From: DASYHS01 sp035998295
Lineage (GTDB): Bacteria > Pseudomonadota > Alphaproteobacteria > Azospirillales > Azospirillaceae
DNA: 16,069 nucleotides
NCBI RefSeq assembly: GCF_035998295.1
Contig: NZ_DASYHS010000274.1
Coordinates: forward strand, 1-16,069
Direction of reading: 5' to 3'
The notes beneath the pieces are model-generated. The model saw only the letters and a list, made by a program, of their open reading frames with translations. It was not told where the DNA came from and ran no database searches. This document shows, in pieces, positions 1 to 8,569 of this stretch; the first letter of the stretch is position 1, and every line of letters starts with the position of its first letter. The translations under genes and the position numbers were made by a program.

Positions 1-161
1 GGCCCTTCGCCGACCCGGTGCCGAGGCGCCGCATCGCCCTAGTCTGGCGCCGGGAGGCCGCGCGCGGCGCCGAGTTCCGCATCCTCGCCGACTTCCTGCG
101 GACCCATCTGCCGCCGGGGGCGCAGCCGGTGCAGGAGATGGTCGACGCGGGGAAGGGGTGA
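1..161 (+). CDS. LysR-family transcriptional regulator, C-terminal end (partial)
   Basis: Reading from base 3, an open frame runs to a TGA at 159-161 and encodes 52 residues; the rest of the gene lies left of the window. It begins PFADPVPRRRIALVWRREAA and continues with FRILADFLRTHLPP. This is the usual last strand and helix of the LysR substrate-binding domain, where P-x-x-R-x-I-x-L-V-W-R is followed by an F-R-x-L-A-x-x-L-R helix. LysR proteins are cytoplasmic DNA-binding regulators that respond to small effectors. The target cannot be told from this fragment; the neighbouring remnant at 203-412 may once have been a target gene, but that is a guess. The identification rests only on the C-terminal signature. 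Confidence 0.7.
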   Translation, partial: PFADPVPRRRIALVWRREAARGAEFRILADFLRTHLPPGAQPVQEMVDAGKG

Positions 162-202
162 GTTCGCGGGCCGCTTCTTCGTCGTGACGGGGCCCGGGCG
201 CC

Positions 203-412
203 GTGATCGGGAACGGGGACTTCGCGGACCCGGAAAGCGCGCTGAAGACCGCTGGGGAGGATATCGGCCGGCTGGTCCGTCAGGCCGAGGAGGCCGGCAT
301 CAATCCCGAGGTCCCGAGATTCGAGGCCGCCCTGTTCAGGCGGGCGATCGAGGCGGGCTGCGGAGCCGAGGAGCACGCGGCACTGGTCAAGGTGCTCCGC
401 CGGGCGGCGTGA
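203..412 (+). pseudogene. Remnant of an imine-reductase/3-hydroxyisobutyrate-dehydrogenase-like NAD(P)-dependent enzyme (C-terminus only)
   Basis: A 69-residue frame opens at a GTG and is preceded in frame by a TGA at 185-187. The peptide (IGNGDFADPESALKTAGEDI, then LVRQAEEAGINPEVPRF and ALFRRAIEAGCGAEEHAALV) resembles the helical C-terminal domain of imine-reductase-like members of the 3-hydroxyisobutyrate dehydrogenase superfamily. There a helix after 'D(Y/F)' leads to 'P...FRRA...G.G...AAL.KVLR'. Such enzymes are normally about 290-300 residues, so the whole Rossmann domain, with its nucleotide-binding glycines and catalytic residue, is missing. I see no convincing remains of it in the 41 bases between this frame and the preceding LysR stop. 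The simplest reading is a deletion remnant. A small expressed protein cannot be excluded, but there is no good ribosome binding site. Family match is by eye. Confidence 0.45.
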
Positions 413-429
413 CGGCGCAGGGGCGGGGA

Positions 430-446
430 GGCGGCCTCAGGCCGCC
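430..446. terminator. Short perfect hairpin at the 3' end of the TPR-glycosyltransferase gene
   Basis: GGCGGCC (430-436) and GGCCGCC (440-446) form a perfect 7-bp stem. The 3-base loop, TCA on the plus strand, is the TGA stop codon of the minus-strand gene. It sits between two convergent reading frames (stop at 412 on plus, stop at 437 on minus). There is no T-tract on either side, so it is not a textbook intrinsic terminator. It could still slow polymerase or protect the transcript end. Confidence 0.3.
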
Positions 447-2467
447 ACCTCCGCCAGCACCGCGTCCAGCTCCGCGGGATCGATGCGGAAATGCCAGTGA
501 TAGGGGGTCAGGCTGCCGACCGAGCGCGTCGGCGGCCCGCCCAGGGCGCGGTGCTCCTGGCCCAGCAGTCCGGTCATGCGGGTGTAGAAGTCCGGCAGGT
601 GGCCGGCGGGGTGCAACTCGACCAGCACCGCGCCGGGCGGGGCGAACAGCATGTTGGTGCAGCCGGCGCCATGGACCGAGAGCACGATTTGCGCCCCGGC
701 GAACAGGGCCGCCTGACGCTCGACGGGCAGGGTCTCCGGGCGCACGGGAACGAAGCCGCGCGCACGGGCGACCTCGACGAGCTGTGCTTCGTTCTCGCAA
801 CGCCGGAACGCCGTCTCGCCGCGCAGCAGCATGATCCGGCGCGGGCCGTCCGGCTCGGGCACGGCGAAGGACGCGCAGCGCCGGCGCAGCCACGACGCGG
901 TGTCGGGCGCGAGCGCCGAGCACATCCATTCCGGCACGCCCCCCGGTCGCAGCCTGCGCCCGGGAAGGCGGGGCACCCACAGCTGGCGGAAGCGCGCGAT
1001 CGTCCCCGGTTCGGCCGGGCGCAGGCGCGCGGGGTCGACGCCCAGAAGCTCCAGCAGGCGCTGCTCGTAGGGCGCCGGGCGGGAACTGGTCACCAGGGGC
1101 AGGTGGCGCCACGGACCCTCGGCCTCGAGGGCGGACAGGCGGGGCAGATAGTCGGCCAGCCAGTGGTAGTAGTTGTGCGCCCCGCCCAGGAACAGGCACG
1201 GCTCCTCGACCTCGCGTTCGGGAAAGCCGGTCCTGGCCAGCACCGCGCCCTCGCGGCCGAACAGCGTCACCAGCCCGTCGTCGCCGATCGGCAGGTGGAA
1301 GACGAGATCGGGCAGCAGCCGGTCGCCGTCGAGTATGTGCCAGTGGTCGGCGAACAGCCCGGCGCCCGACAGCTCGACGACGTCGCCCAGCGGCGCTTCT
1401 CCAGCTGCCGGCTGGTCGGCGAGGCTCGCGAGCCGCAGGACCGTCTCGCCGGGGGCCGGCTCGCCGCGGGCGAGACGCAGCTTCCGGCCGGCGTCCCGGC
1501 GGATGCGCTCCGCGCTCGGGCGGGCGGCGGCGCGCTCGTCCAGAAGCCGCGCCCAGCATTCGGCGGCCTCGGCCGGCCGGCCGGCCTCCTCGCAGGCGCA
1601 GCCGAGGTTCCACAGGGCCTCGACGACGCCGTCCGCGCCGGCGGCGGCCAGGGCGGCGCGGAAATGCGCGATGCCGTCGTCGTGGCGCTCCTGCGCCATC
1701 GCGATCGTCGCGAGCACGCCGTGGGCGCGGCCGGTCTCGGCCCCGGAGGCCAGCAGCGAGCGGGCGAGGTCGGCCGCGTCTTCGGCCCGGTCCTTCGTGC
1801 GCAGCACCTCGGCCAGCGTCGCCCGGGTGGCGGCGGCCTCCGGCCCCGCGGCGAGTGCCGCGCGCAACGCCTGCTCCGCCTGCCCGATCAGTCCCAGGCG
1901 GGCGCAGGCGACGCCGAGATTGTGCAGGAGATCGGGCGCGCCGGGACTTGCGGCCAATGCCCGCTCCAGCAGCTCGGCGGCGGCGGGCTCGTCGCCCTCG
2001 TCGATCAGGTCGGAGGCGAGCTCGTTGAGCAGGCGGGGGACGCCGCCGAACCGGGCGGCGAGGTCGTCGCGCGCCCGCCGGCATCCCGGCAGGTCGCCGG
2101 CGTCGCGCAGGCTGCGGCCCAGGAAGAGCAGCGCCTCGCCATGGTCGGGGGCGAGGCGGCACGTCTCCTCGAAGGCGCGCGCGGCGGCCGCGGGCGAGGC
2201 CGAGAGATGGAGGCTCAAGCCGTGCAGGAAGGCCATCGGGGCGTTCGCCGGGTCGGCGTCGCGCCCGCGCCGCAGCAACGCCTCCGCCGCCGCGGGCGTG
2301 CCCGCCATCAGGTGGAGCTGGGCGCGCAGGAACAGCGCCGCCGCCGATCCCGGGTCCGCGGCCAGCGCGCGGTCCAGGGAGCCGGCCGCCCCGGCGGCGT
2401 CGCCGGCGGCGAGCCGACGGCGGGCGTCGTCGAGGAGGGCGGCGGTCGAAGACTGCGGGTCGGGCAT
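437..2467 (-). CDS. TPR-repeat protein with C-terminal glycosyltransferase family 61 (DUF563) domain
   Basis: The product has 676 residues from the ATG at 2467. Residues 8-310 or so are a run of about eight to nine 34-residue TPR units (for example ALAADPGSAAALFLRAQLHL, GAPDLLHNLGVACARLGLIG and GVVEALWNLGCACEEAGRPA), a protein-binding solenoid. Residues about 345-660 match the GT61/DUF563 fold: GGAHNYYHWLADYLPRL at 428-444 and the family hallmark SVHGAGCTNMLFAPPGAVLVEL at 597-618, with H599, G600 and N605. GT61 enzymes transfer sugars from nucleotide donors, so a cytoplasmic role in polysaccharide or glycan assembly is likely. No signal peptide or membrane helix is visible. The frame stays open far upstream into the next gene, but MPDPQSS is the first start with natural-looking sequence. 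It lies 77 bases below the FAD-oxidase stop, so co-transcription is possible though functionally unexpected. Acceptor and donor are unknown. Confidence 0.85.
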   Translation of the reverse strand: MPDPQSSTAALLDDARRRLAAGDAAGAAGSLDRALAADPGSAAALFLRAQLHLMAGTPAAAEALLRRGRDADPANAPMAFLHGLSLHLSASPAAAARAFEETCRLAPDHGEALLFLGRSLRDAGDLPGCRRARDDLAARFGGVPRLLNELASDLIDEGDEPAAAELLERALAASPGAPDLLHNLGVACARLGLIGQAEQALRAALAAGPEAAATRATLAEVLRTKDRAEDAADLARSLLASGAETGRAHGVLATIAMAQERHDDGIAHFRAALAAAGADGVVEALWNLGCACEEAGRPAEAAECWARLLDERAAARPSAERIRRDAGRKLRLARGEPAPGETVLRLASLADQPAAGEAPLGDVVELSGAGLFADHWHILDGDRLLPDLVFHLPIGDDGLVTLFGREGAVLARTGFPEREVEEPCLFLGGAHNYYHWLADYLPRLSALEAEGPWRHLPLVTSSRPAPYEQRLLELLGVDPARLRPAEPGTIARFRQLWVPRLPGRRLRPGGVPEWMCSALAPDTASWLRRRCASFAVPEPDGPRRIMLLRGETAFRRCENEAQLVEVARARGFVPVRPETLPVERQAALFAGAQIVLSVHGAGCTNMLFAPPGAVLVELHPAGHLPDFYTRMTGLLGQEHRALGGPPTRSVGSLTPYHWHFRIDPAELDAVLAEVAA

Positions 2468-2544
2468 GGCCTCGCGGCACCGGGCGGCGGAAAGCTCCCC
2501 TCCCGTTGCACGTGAGGGGCGGTCCTTGTCAAGGCTCCAGGGGC

Positions 2545-3953
<1,409 letters not shown>

Positions 3954-3954
<1 letters not shown>

Positions 3955-5060
3955 CAGACCGTCTCCGGCAGTGCCGCCCGCAGGCCCGCGAGCACGGCGT
4001 CGGTATCCTCCGCGGTGCCGACGCTGATGCGCAGCGCCGAGCCGCCGCGCCAGGGCATCGCCTGGACCGTCAGCCCCCGCGCGCCGAGCGCTCGGGCCAG
4101 CTCGGCGGCCGGGGCGTCCGGCAGCGTCATGACGAAATTGGTGGCGGACGGCAGCACCCGAAGCCCCAGCGCCCGAAGTCCGCCCGCGAGCCGCTCGCGT
4201 TCCAGCGACACCGAGCGGACGATCGCCGCCCCGTAGTCGGCGTCGTCGAAGGCGGCGCAGGCCGCCGCCAGCGCCACGCGGCCGACATTGAAGTTGGGGC
4301 GCAGCTTCCAGAACGCGTCCGCGACGTCGCGCTCGCTGGCGAGAACGTAGCCGACACGCAAGCCCGCCAGCGAGAACGCCTTGGAGAAGGTGCGGGTCAC
4401 GGCCCAGGGGCCGCGCCGGCCGCGCAGCGCGTCGAGCGCGTCGGGCGCGCCGGCGAAGACCGCGAACTCGTGATACGCCTCGTCGACCAGGAGGAGGGTG
4501 TCGTCCGGGACGCCCCGGACCAGGGCGTCCAGCTCCTCGCGGGTCAGGGCGCCGCCGGTCGGGTTGTTCGGCGTGCAGACATAGACCAGGCGCGTGCGCG
4601 GCCCGATCGCGGCCAGGGTCGCCTCGACGTCGACGACGCCGTCGTCGCGCACCGGGACCTCGACGGCGCGCGCGCCGGCGATCTGCACGCCCTTGCCGCA
4701 GGTCGGGAAGGTCGGGGTGGGCAGGACCGCCTCGTCGCCCGGCCCGACGGTGGCGAGCGCGCCCGCCACCAGCAGTTCGCCGCTGCCGTTGCCGAAGCTC
4801 ATGCACTCGGCCGGAACCCCGGTCAGGCGCGACAGCCGCCCGGCCAGCGCGGTGCAGGTGTGGTCGGGATAGTAGCCGACGTGGCGGACCGCCGCGGCGA
4901 CCGCCTCGACCACGCGGGGCGAGGGCGGCAGGGGCGACTCGTTCAGGTGCAGGCGCCGGATCGCGGGATCGGGGACGAGGTCCGGCTCGCCCGGCGAGGG
5001 AGAGGCCGGAAAGCTCAGCGCCCCGAGCCGGGGGTGCAGGACGGGGCGGCCTGAGTTCAT
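3954..5060 (-). CDS. HisC-like PLP-dependent aminotransferase (class I/II, histidinol-phosphate aminotransferase family)
   Basis: The 368-residue product has the fold-type I aminotransferase plan. It starts with an N-terminal LHLNESPLPPSP segment (38-49), as in HisC. The Schiff-base lysine is K227 in TFSKAFSLAGLRVGY. N166 in PNNPTGG and D193 in LLVDEAYHEF contact PLP, and R344 in LRISVGT should bind the substrate carboxylate. Length matches HisC (about 350-370). One oddity is GNGSGELL at 90-97, where relatives usually read GNGSDE. A housekeeping HisC would normally sit with his genes. Here the gene overlaps the AhpD-like gene by 4 bases (ATGA) and the FAD-dehydrogenase by 1, inside an uptake/catabolic operon, so the likely substrate is a histidine-like or aromatic amino acid/2-oxoacid pair rather than histidinol phosphate. 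Family confidence is high; substrate confidence is low. Confidence 0.88.
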
Positions 5061-5665
5061 TTGTGCGACCAGTCCTCGGGGTTGTCGGAGTTGTTCGGCG
5101 ACAGGCCTAGCACGTCGCCGTCCGTCGTGCAGCCGAGGCCGAGCACGGTGCGGTTGGCGTAGGAGAAGTAGGCGGTCACCTGGTTGATCTCCAGGATCTC
5201 GCCGTCCTCGTAGCCGGCGCGGCGCAGCTCCTCCACCATTTCCCGGGCGACGCCCGCGGGGTCGCGGGTCAGCCGCTCGGCGTAGCGCAGGGCCAGGTGC
5301 TCGCGCGGGGCCAGCGGCGCCTCCTCGATCCTGCCGGTGTCCAGGGCGCCGCGGATCGCCTGCGCGCGCGCATCGTCGCCGAGCAGGCGGCGAAGGCCGG
5401 CGAAGTGATGGTCGACGCAGTAGGAGCAGCGGTTGAGCAGGCTGACCCAGACGCCGATCGTCTCCAGGAACCATTTCGGCACCCGGTTGGCGGAATGGTG
5501 CAGCACGTATTTGTAGATAGCCATGTGGCCTTCCAGCGTGTGCGGCCGGAGGCTGTGCGCCATCAGGATGTTGTCGACGTTGTCGCCCGGCCCCTTCACG
5601 CGGTCGTAGAGCTGGCGCAGGCGGCCGGTGGACTCGGCATAGGGAACGGTCTTGATCCAGGCCAT
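5057..5665 (-). CDS. AhpD-like / carboxymuconolactone-decarboxylase-family protein (peroxidase-related enzyme)
   Basis: A 202-residue protein beginning MAWIKTVPYAESTGRLRQLY. It has the AhpD-fold helix pair around ETIGVWVSLLNRCSYCVDHH (68-87). C80-x-x-C83 with H86/H87 is the redox-active C-x-x-C-x-x-H motif of AhpD and of the 'uncharacterised peroxidase-related enzyme' family, and both cysteines are present. The C-terminus (EILEINQVTAYFSYANRTVLGLGC) also matches that family. Members act as alkylhydroperoxidases or decarboxylase-like proteins; many are functionally open. The gene lies 35 bases after the ABC ATPase stop and overlaps the aminotransferase start by 4 bases, so it is in the same operon. 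A GGAG sits about 12 bases before the ATG, which is rather far. It may detoxify peroxide or a reactive intermediate made by the downstream flavoenzyme; that role is inferred from position only. Confidence 0.82.
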   Translation of the reverse strand: MAWIKTVPYAESTGRLRQLYDRVKGPGDNVDNILMAHSLRPHTLEGHMAIYKYVLHHSANRVPKWFLETIGVWVSLLNRCSYCVDHHFAGLRRLLGDDARAQAIRGALDTGRIEEAPLAPREHLALRYAERLTRDPAGVAREMVEELRRAGYEDGEILEINQVTAYFSYANRTVLGLGCTTDGDVLGLSPNNSDNPEDWSHK

Positions 5666-5700
5666 GGGGGAAGATGTCTCCGTCAGGTGGGCCGCCGCGC

Positions 5701-6495
5701 TCAACCGAGCAGGAGGGCGTCGTCGGTCAGCTTCTCGCCCTGGGACTTGCGGAACAGGGCGAGCAGGTCCTCCACCGCGAGCGCGTCGCGCTCGGGACCG
5801 GCGGCGTCGAAGACGATCCGGCCGCGGTGGAACATGATGGTGCGGTCGCCGGTGTCGAGCGCCTGGGCCATGGAATGCGTGACCATGACGGCGGTCAGCT
5901 TCAGCTCGGACACGATGCGGCGCGTCAGGCCGAGCACGAAGTCGGCGGTCTTCGGATCGAGGGCGGCCGTGTGCTCGTCCAGCAGCAGGAGCTGGGTCTC
6001 GCCGGTGGTCGCCATCAGCAGGCTGACCGCTTGGCGCTGGCCTCCCGACAGCAGCCCGACCTTGTCGTCGAGCCGGTTCTCCAGCCCGAGGTCCAGCATC
6101 CTCAGCCGCTCGGCGACGTCCCGGCGCATCGGGCGGCCCGAGGCGAAGCGCAGCCCGCGCGGCCGGGTCCGGCCGTAGGCGAGGGCGAAGTTCTCGAGGA
6201 TGGTCAGGTCCTCGCAGGTGCCGAGCTTCGGGTCCTGGAAGACGCGCGAGATCAGGCGTGCGCGCCGGTGCACCGGCCAATCCGTCATGTCGTGCTCGCC
6301 GACGACGACGCGCCCGCTCTCGACCTTCGCGGCGCCGGCCATCACGTTCAGCGAGGTCGACTTGCCGGCGCCGTTCGAGCCGATCACCGTCAGGAACTGG
6401 CCGTTCGGCACCTTGAGGTCGACGCCGCGCAGCGCCTTCGTCTCAAGCGGGGTGCCCTTGTTGAAGGTGACGTGGACGTCGCTCAGTTCGATCAC
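5701..6495 (-). CDS. ABC transporter ATP-binding protein (partner of an ABC_sub_bind-type binding protein)
   Basis: A 264-residue ABC ATPase with all motifs intact: Walker A GSNGAGKST at 39-47, Q-loop VFQDP (Q87), signature LSGGQRQ at 149-155, Walker B LLLLDE at 169-174 and switch histidine H207 in VTHS. TAALDPKTA after Walker B is typical of the ATPases paired with BPD_transp_2 permeases and PF04392 binding proteins (TrpXYZ/YtrF-like sets). It energises import at the inner-membrane cytoplasmic face. The start is GTG, and its GTGA overlaps the permease TGA by four bases, a coupling that fixes the start. Substrate is set by the binding protein, not by this subunit. Confidence 0.92.
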   Translation of the reverse strand: MIELSDVHVTFNKGTPLETKALRGVDLKVPNGQFLTVIGSNGAGKSTSLNVMAGAAKVESGRVVVGEHDMTDWPVHRRARLISRVFQDPKLGTCEDLTILENFALAYGRTRPRGLRFASGRPMRRDVAERLRMLDLGLENRLDDKVGLLSGGQRQAVSLLMATTGETQLLLLDEHTAALDPKTADFVLGLTRRIVSELKLTAVMVTHSMAQALDTGDRTIMFHRGRIVFDAAGPERDALAVEDLLALFRKSQGEKLTDDALLLG

Positions 6496-7394
6496 GCCCG
6501 GTTCTCCTTGCGCATGATGCGGAACAGGGTGCCCCCCGACCGCTGGCCGACCAGCGCCAGGATCACGAGGACCGCGGTCACGATCTGCACGTCGGCCGCC
6601 TGTAGCCCGAGGAAGCCGGCGTTCAGCGCGAGCGCCACGGCCAGGCGGTAGAGGATCGCGCCCAGGATGCAGGCGAGCGTCGCCGCGACGATGGTGCGCG
6701 AGGGGAAGAGGCTGGTGCCCACGATGACCGAGGCGAGGCCCACGATGATGACGCCGATGCCCATATAGGCGTCGGCGGCGCCGAAGATCTGCGCGAACAG
6801 CGCGCCCGCGAAGGCCGTGAGCGCGTTGGCGATGCCCACGCCCAGCAGCTTCATGCGCCCGACGTCGATGCCGTTCGCCGCCGCCATCGCCGGGTTGGCG
6901 CCGGTCGCGCGCATCGACAGGCCGGTGCCCGTGGACAGGAAGGCGTCGAAGCCGAGCTTCACCAGCAGGACGAGGACGCCCAGGAAGACCGGGTTGACGA
7001 CGTAGCCCGGCAGGCCGAAGGCCTGGAGGCTCGTGAACACCGTGTCGACCCTGAGCAGCGGCTCGTTCGGCCCGTCCATGATGCGCAGGTTGAGCGAATA
7101 GAGCGAGATCGCGATCAGGATGCCGGCCAGGATGTGCAGGATGCCGAAGCGGACGTTCAGCCAGGCGGTGGCGAGACCCGCCGCGAACCCCGCGGCGGCG
7201 GCGGCGAGGGTCGCGATCCAGGGGTTCGCCCCGGCGACGATCAGCACCGCCGCGACGGCGGCGCCCAGCGGGAAGCTTCCTTCCACGGTGAGGTCGGGAA
7301 AGTCCAGCACGCGGAACGTCAGATAGGCGCCCAGCGCGACCAGGCCGAAGACGAAGCCGGTCTCGAGCGTGCCGAGGATTTCGAAGAGGGACAT
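6492..7394 (-). CDS. ABC transporter permease (branched-chain-type, BPD_transp_2 family)
   Basis: A 300-residue, strongly hydrophobic inner-membrane protein with about eight to nine predicted membrane segments. These include stretches near 8-28, 44-75, 80-100, 133-150 and several between 188 and 285. It carries the FPDLTVEGSFPLGAAVAA segment (32-49), typical of this permease subfamily, and a central loop LSMRATGANPAMAAANGIDV at 159-178, the usual ATPase-coupling region. The tail RIMRKENRA is basic and cytoplasmic. It has no separate second permease in the locus, so it probably works as a homodimer. It follows the binding-protein gene by 78 bases that hold a strong hairpin, and overlaps the ATPase start. 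The transported compound cannot be told from this subunit. Confidence 0.92.
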   Translation of the reverse strand: MSLFEILGTLETGFVFGLVALGAYLTFRVLDFPDLTVEGSFPLGAAVAAVLIVAGANPWIATLAAAAAGFAAGLATAWLNVRFGILHILAGILIAISLYSLNLRIMDGPNEPLLRVDTVFTSLQAFGLPGYVVNPVFLGVLVLLVKLGFDAFLSTGTGLSMRATGANPAMAAANGIDVGRMKLLGVGIANALTAFAGALFAQIFGAADAYMGIGVIIVGLASVIVGTSLFPSRTIVAATLACILGAILYRLAVALALNAGFLGLQAADVQIVTAVLVILALVGQRSGGTLFRIMRKENRA

Positions 7395-7423
7395 CGTTGC
7401 CGTCCGTAGGGGAAAGCCGCCCG

Positions 7424-7453
7424 GAACCGCGCCGGGGCGTGCCGGCGCGGTTC
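7424..7453 (-). promoter_or_regulatory. Perfect 12-bp stem-loop between the binding-protein and permease genes
   Basis: GAACCGCGCCGG (7424-7435) and CCGGCGCGGTTC (7442-7453) are exact inverted repeats separated by six bases. The structure starts 20 bases after the binding-protein stop in the direction of transcription. It has no following T-run, so it is more likely a 3'-end stabiliser or partial attenuator than a full terminator. Such hairpins often let the periplasmic protein be made in excess over the membrane subunits. The structure is seen directly; the role is inferred from its position. Confidence 0.6.
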
Positions 7454-7472
7454 GATGCGGGGCGGTCGGGCG

Positions 7473-8450
7473 CTATTCCACGACCTGGGTGGCGCGGGAC
7501 AGGACGGCGTCGGGCAGCGTGACGCCCATGGCCTCGGCGGAGTTCCTGTTCACGGCGACCTTGAAGTTGGGCAGGCGCTCGTAGGCGACGACCGCGGGGA
7601 TGTCGGCCGGAGCCTTGCCCTCCAGCACGTCCGCGACCATGTGGCCGGCGGCCCGGCCGACCTCGATGTAGTCGAGGCCGATCGAGGCGATGGCGCCCCG
7701 CTCGACGCCGCGCGTCTCGCCGCTGAATACCGGGGTGTCGGTGTCCTCGCCGATCTTCACGACCGATTCCAGTGCTGCGACCACCGTCGTGTCGTTGGGC
7801 ACGTAGATCGCGTCGACGTTGCCGATCAGGCCGCGCGCCGCGATCAGCACCTCGTTCGTGGTCGGCGCGGGCGCCTCGACGACCTCGATGCCGCGCTCGG
7901 CGGCGAGCTTGCGAAACTTCTCCAGCGTCGAGACCGAGTTGTCGAGGCCGGGATTGTAGACGAAGCCGATCGTCTTCATGTCCGGCACGATCTCGCGGAA
8001 GAAGTCGAGCTGGCTGGCGAGCGGCGATTCATCCGAGACACCGGTGATGTTGCCGCCGGGCTTCTCGAAGCTCTCGATCAGGCGCGCCTTCAGCGGGTCG
8101 GTAACGGTCGCGAAGACGATCGGGATGCCGCTCGTGCCCGACGCCATCGCCTGCGCGGTCGGCGTCGTGATCGCGACGATCACGTCGGGCCGCGCGCCGG
8201 CGAACTTGCGCGCGATCTGCTGCTGCGTCGGCATGTTGCCGTTGGCGTTCTGGTAGTCGACGCTCAGGTTCTCGCCGACCTTGTAGCCGCGCTCCTCCAG
8301 GCCGGCCAGGACGCCGTCCTTCGTCTCGACGAGCTGCGGCACCTCGACGATCGTCGAGATCGCAACGCTCTTGGTTTCCGCGGCCTGAACGCCGGCCGTG
8401 GCCAGCATTACGCCCAGCGCGGCGAGGGCTCCCATCGAACGTATCGTCAT
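7473..8450 (-). CDS. ABC transporter periplasmic substrate-binding protein (ABC_sub_bind family, PF04392-type)
   Basis: A 325-residue protein starting MTIRSMGALAALGVMLATAG. It has an N-terminal signal peptide (positive start, hydrophobic core, AxA-type cleavage near VQA-AE at about residue 23) and no lipobox cysteine. The mature part shows the two-lobe PF04392 pattern: AISTIVEVPQLVETKDGVLAGL near the start, DVIVAITTPTAQAMASGTSGIPIVFATVTDP, then FEKPGGNITGVSD and IGFVYNP. This family includes TrpX-like proteins and many uncharacterised proteins for aromatic or heterocyclic ligands. The ATG is favoured over an upstream one because the signal peptide starts exactly there and AGAGGA lies about 6 bases before it. 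It is the first gene of the minus-strand operon, divergent from the IclR gene. Ligand unknown; I suspect an imidazole or aromatic acid from the neighbours. Confidence 0.9.
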   Translation of the reverse strand: MTIRSMGALAALGVMLATAGVQAAETKSVAISTIVEVPQLVETKDGVLAGLEERGYKVGENLSVDYQNANGNMPTQQQIARKFAGARPDVIVAITTPTAQAMASGTSGIPIVFATVTDPLKARLIESFEKPGGNITGVSDESPLASQLDFFREIVPDMKTIGFVYNPGLDNSVSTLEKFRKLAAERGIEVVEAPAPTTNEVLIAARGLIGNVDAIYVPNDTTVVAALESVVKIGEDTDTPVFSGETRGVERGAIASIGLDYIEVGRAAGHMVADVLEGKAPADIPAVVAYERLPNFKVAVNRNSAEAMGVTLPDAVLSRATQVVE

Positions 8451-8569
8451 GTCGTTCCTCTCACCCCTGTCGCGCGGATTGGTCCGTGCCGCGCAGCCAC
8501 GGTGTTCGTGCCCATGCATACAGATTGATGTTGCACGATGTGGTTCGGTCGTTCATATGCTGGGAGACC
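8451..8569. promoter_or_regulatory. Divergent promoter/operator region between the binding-protein and IclR genes
   Basis: The 119-base gap must hold promoters for both strings of the core locus. It is less GC-rich than the genes near 8514-8560. A possible plus-strand promoter is TTGCAC at 8531-8536, a 17-base spacer and CATATG at 8554-8559; it would place the transcript start only a few bases before the IclR ATG. An imperfect dyad, TGCATACA (8515-8522) with TGTTGCA (8529-8535), differs by one extra base and overlaps that -35 box, so it is a candidate IclR operator. No clear minus-strand promoter could be picked out. Confidence 0.4.

Noticed and set aside
2497..2519. Terminator between the FAD-dehydrogenase and TPR-glycosyltransferase genes
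   Set aside because: A CCCCTC/GAGGGG 6-bp stem with an 11-base loop is present, but it is weak for such GC-rich DNA and no T-tract follows.
8486..8569. Earlier start for the IclR protein (MPRSHGVRAHAYRLM)
   Set aside because: It would consume the divergent promoter region, and the added residues match no IclR family sequence.
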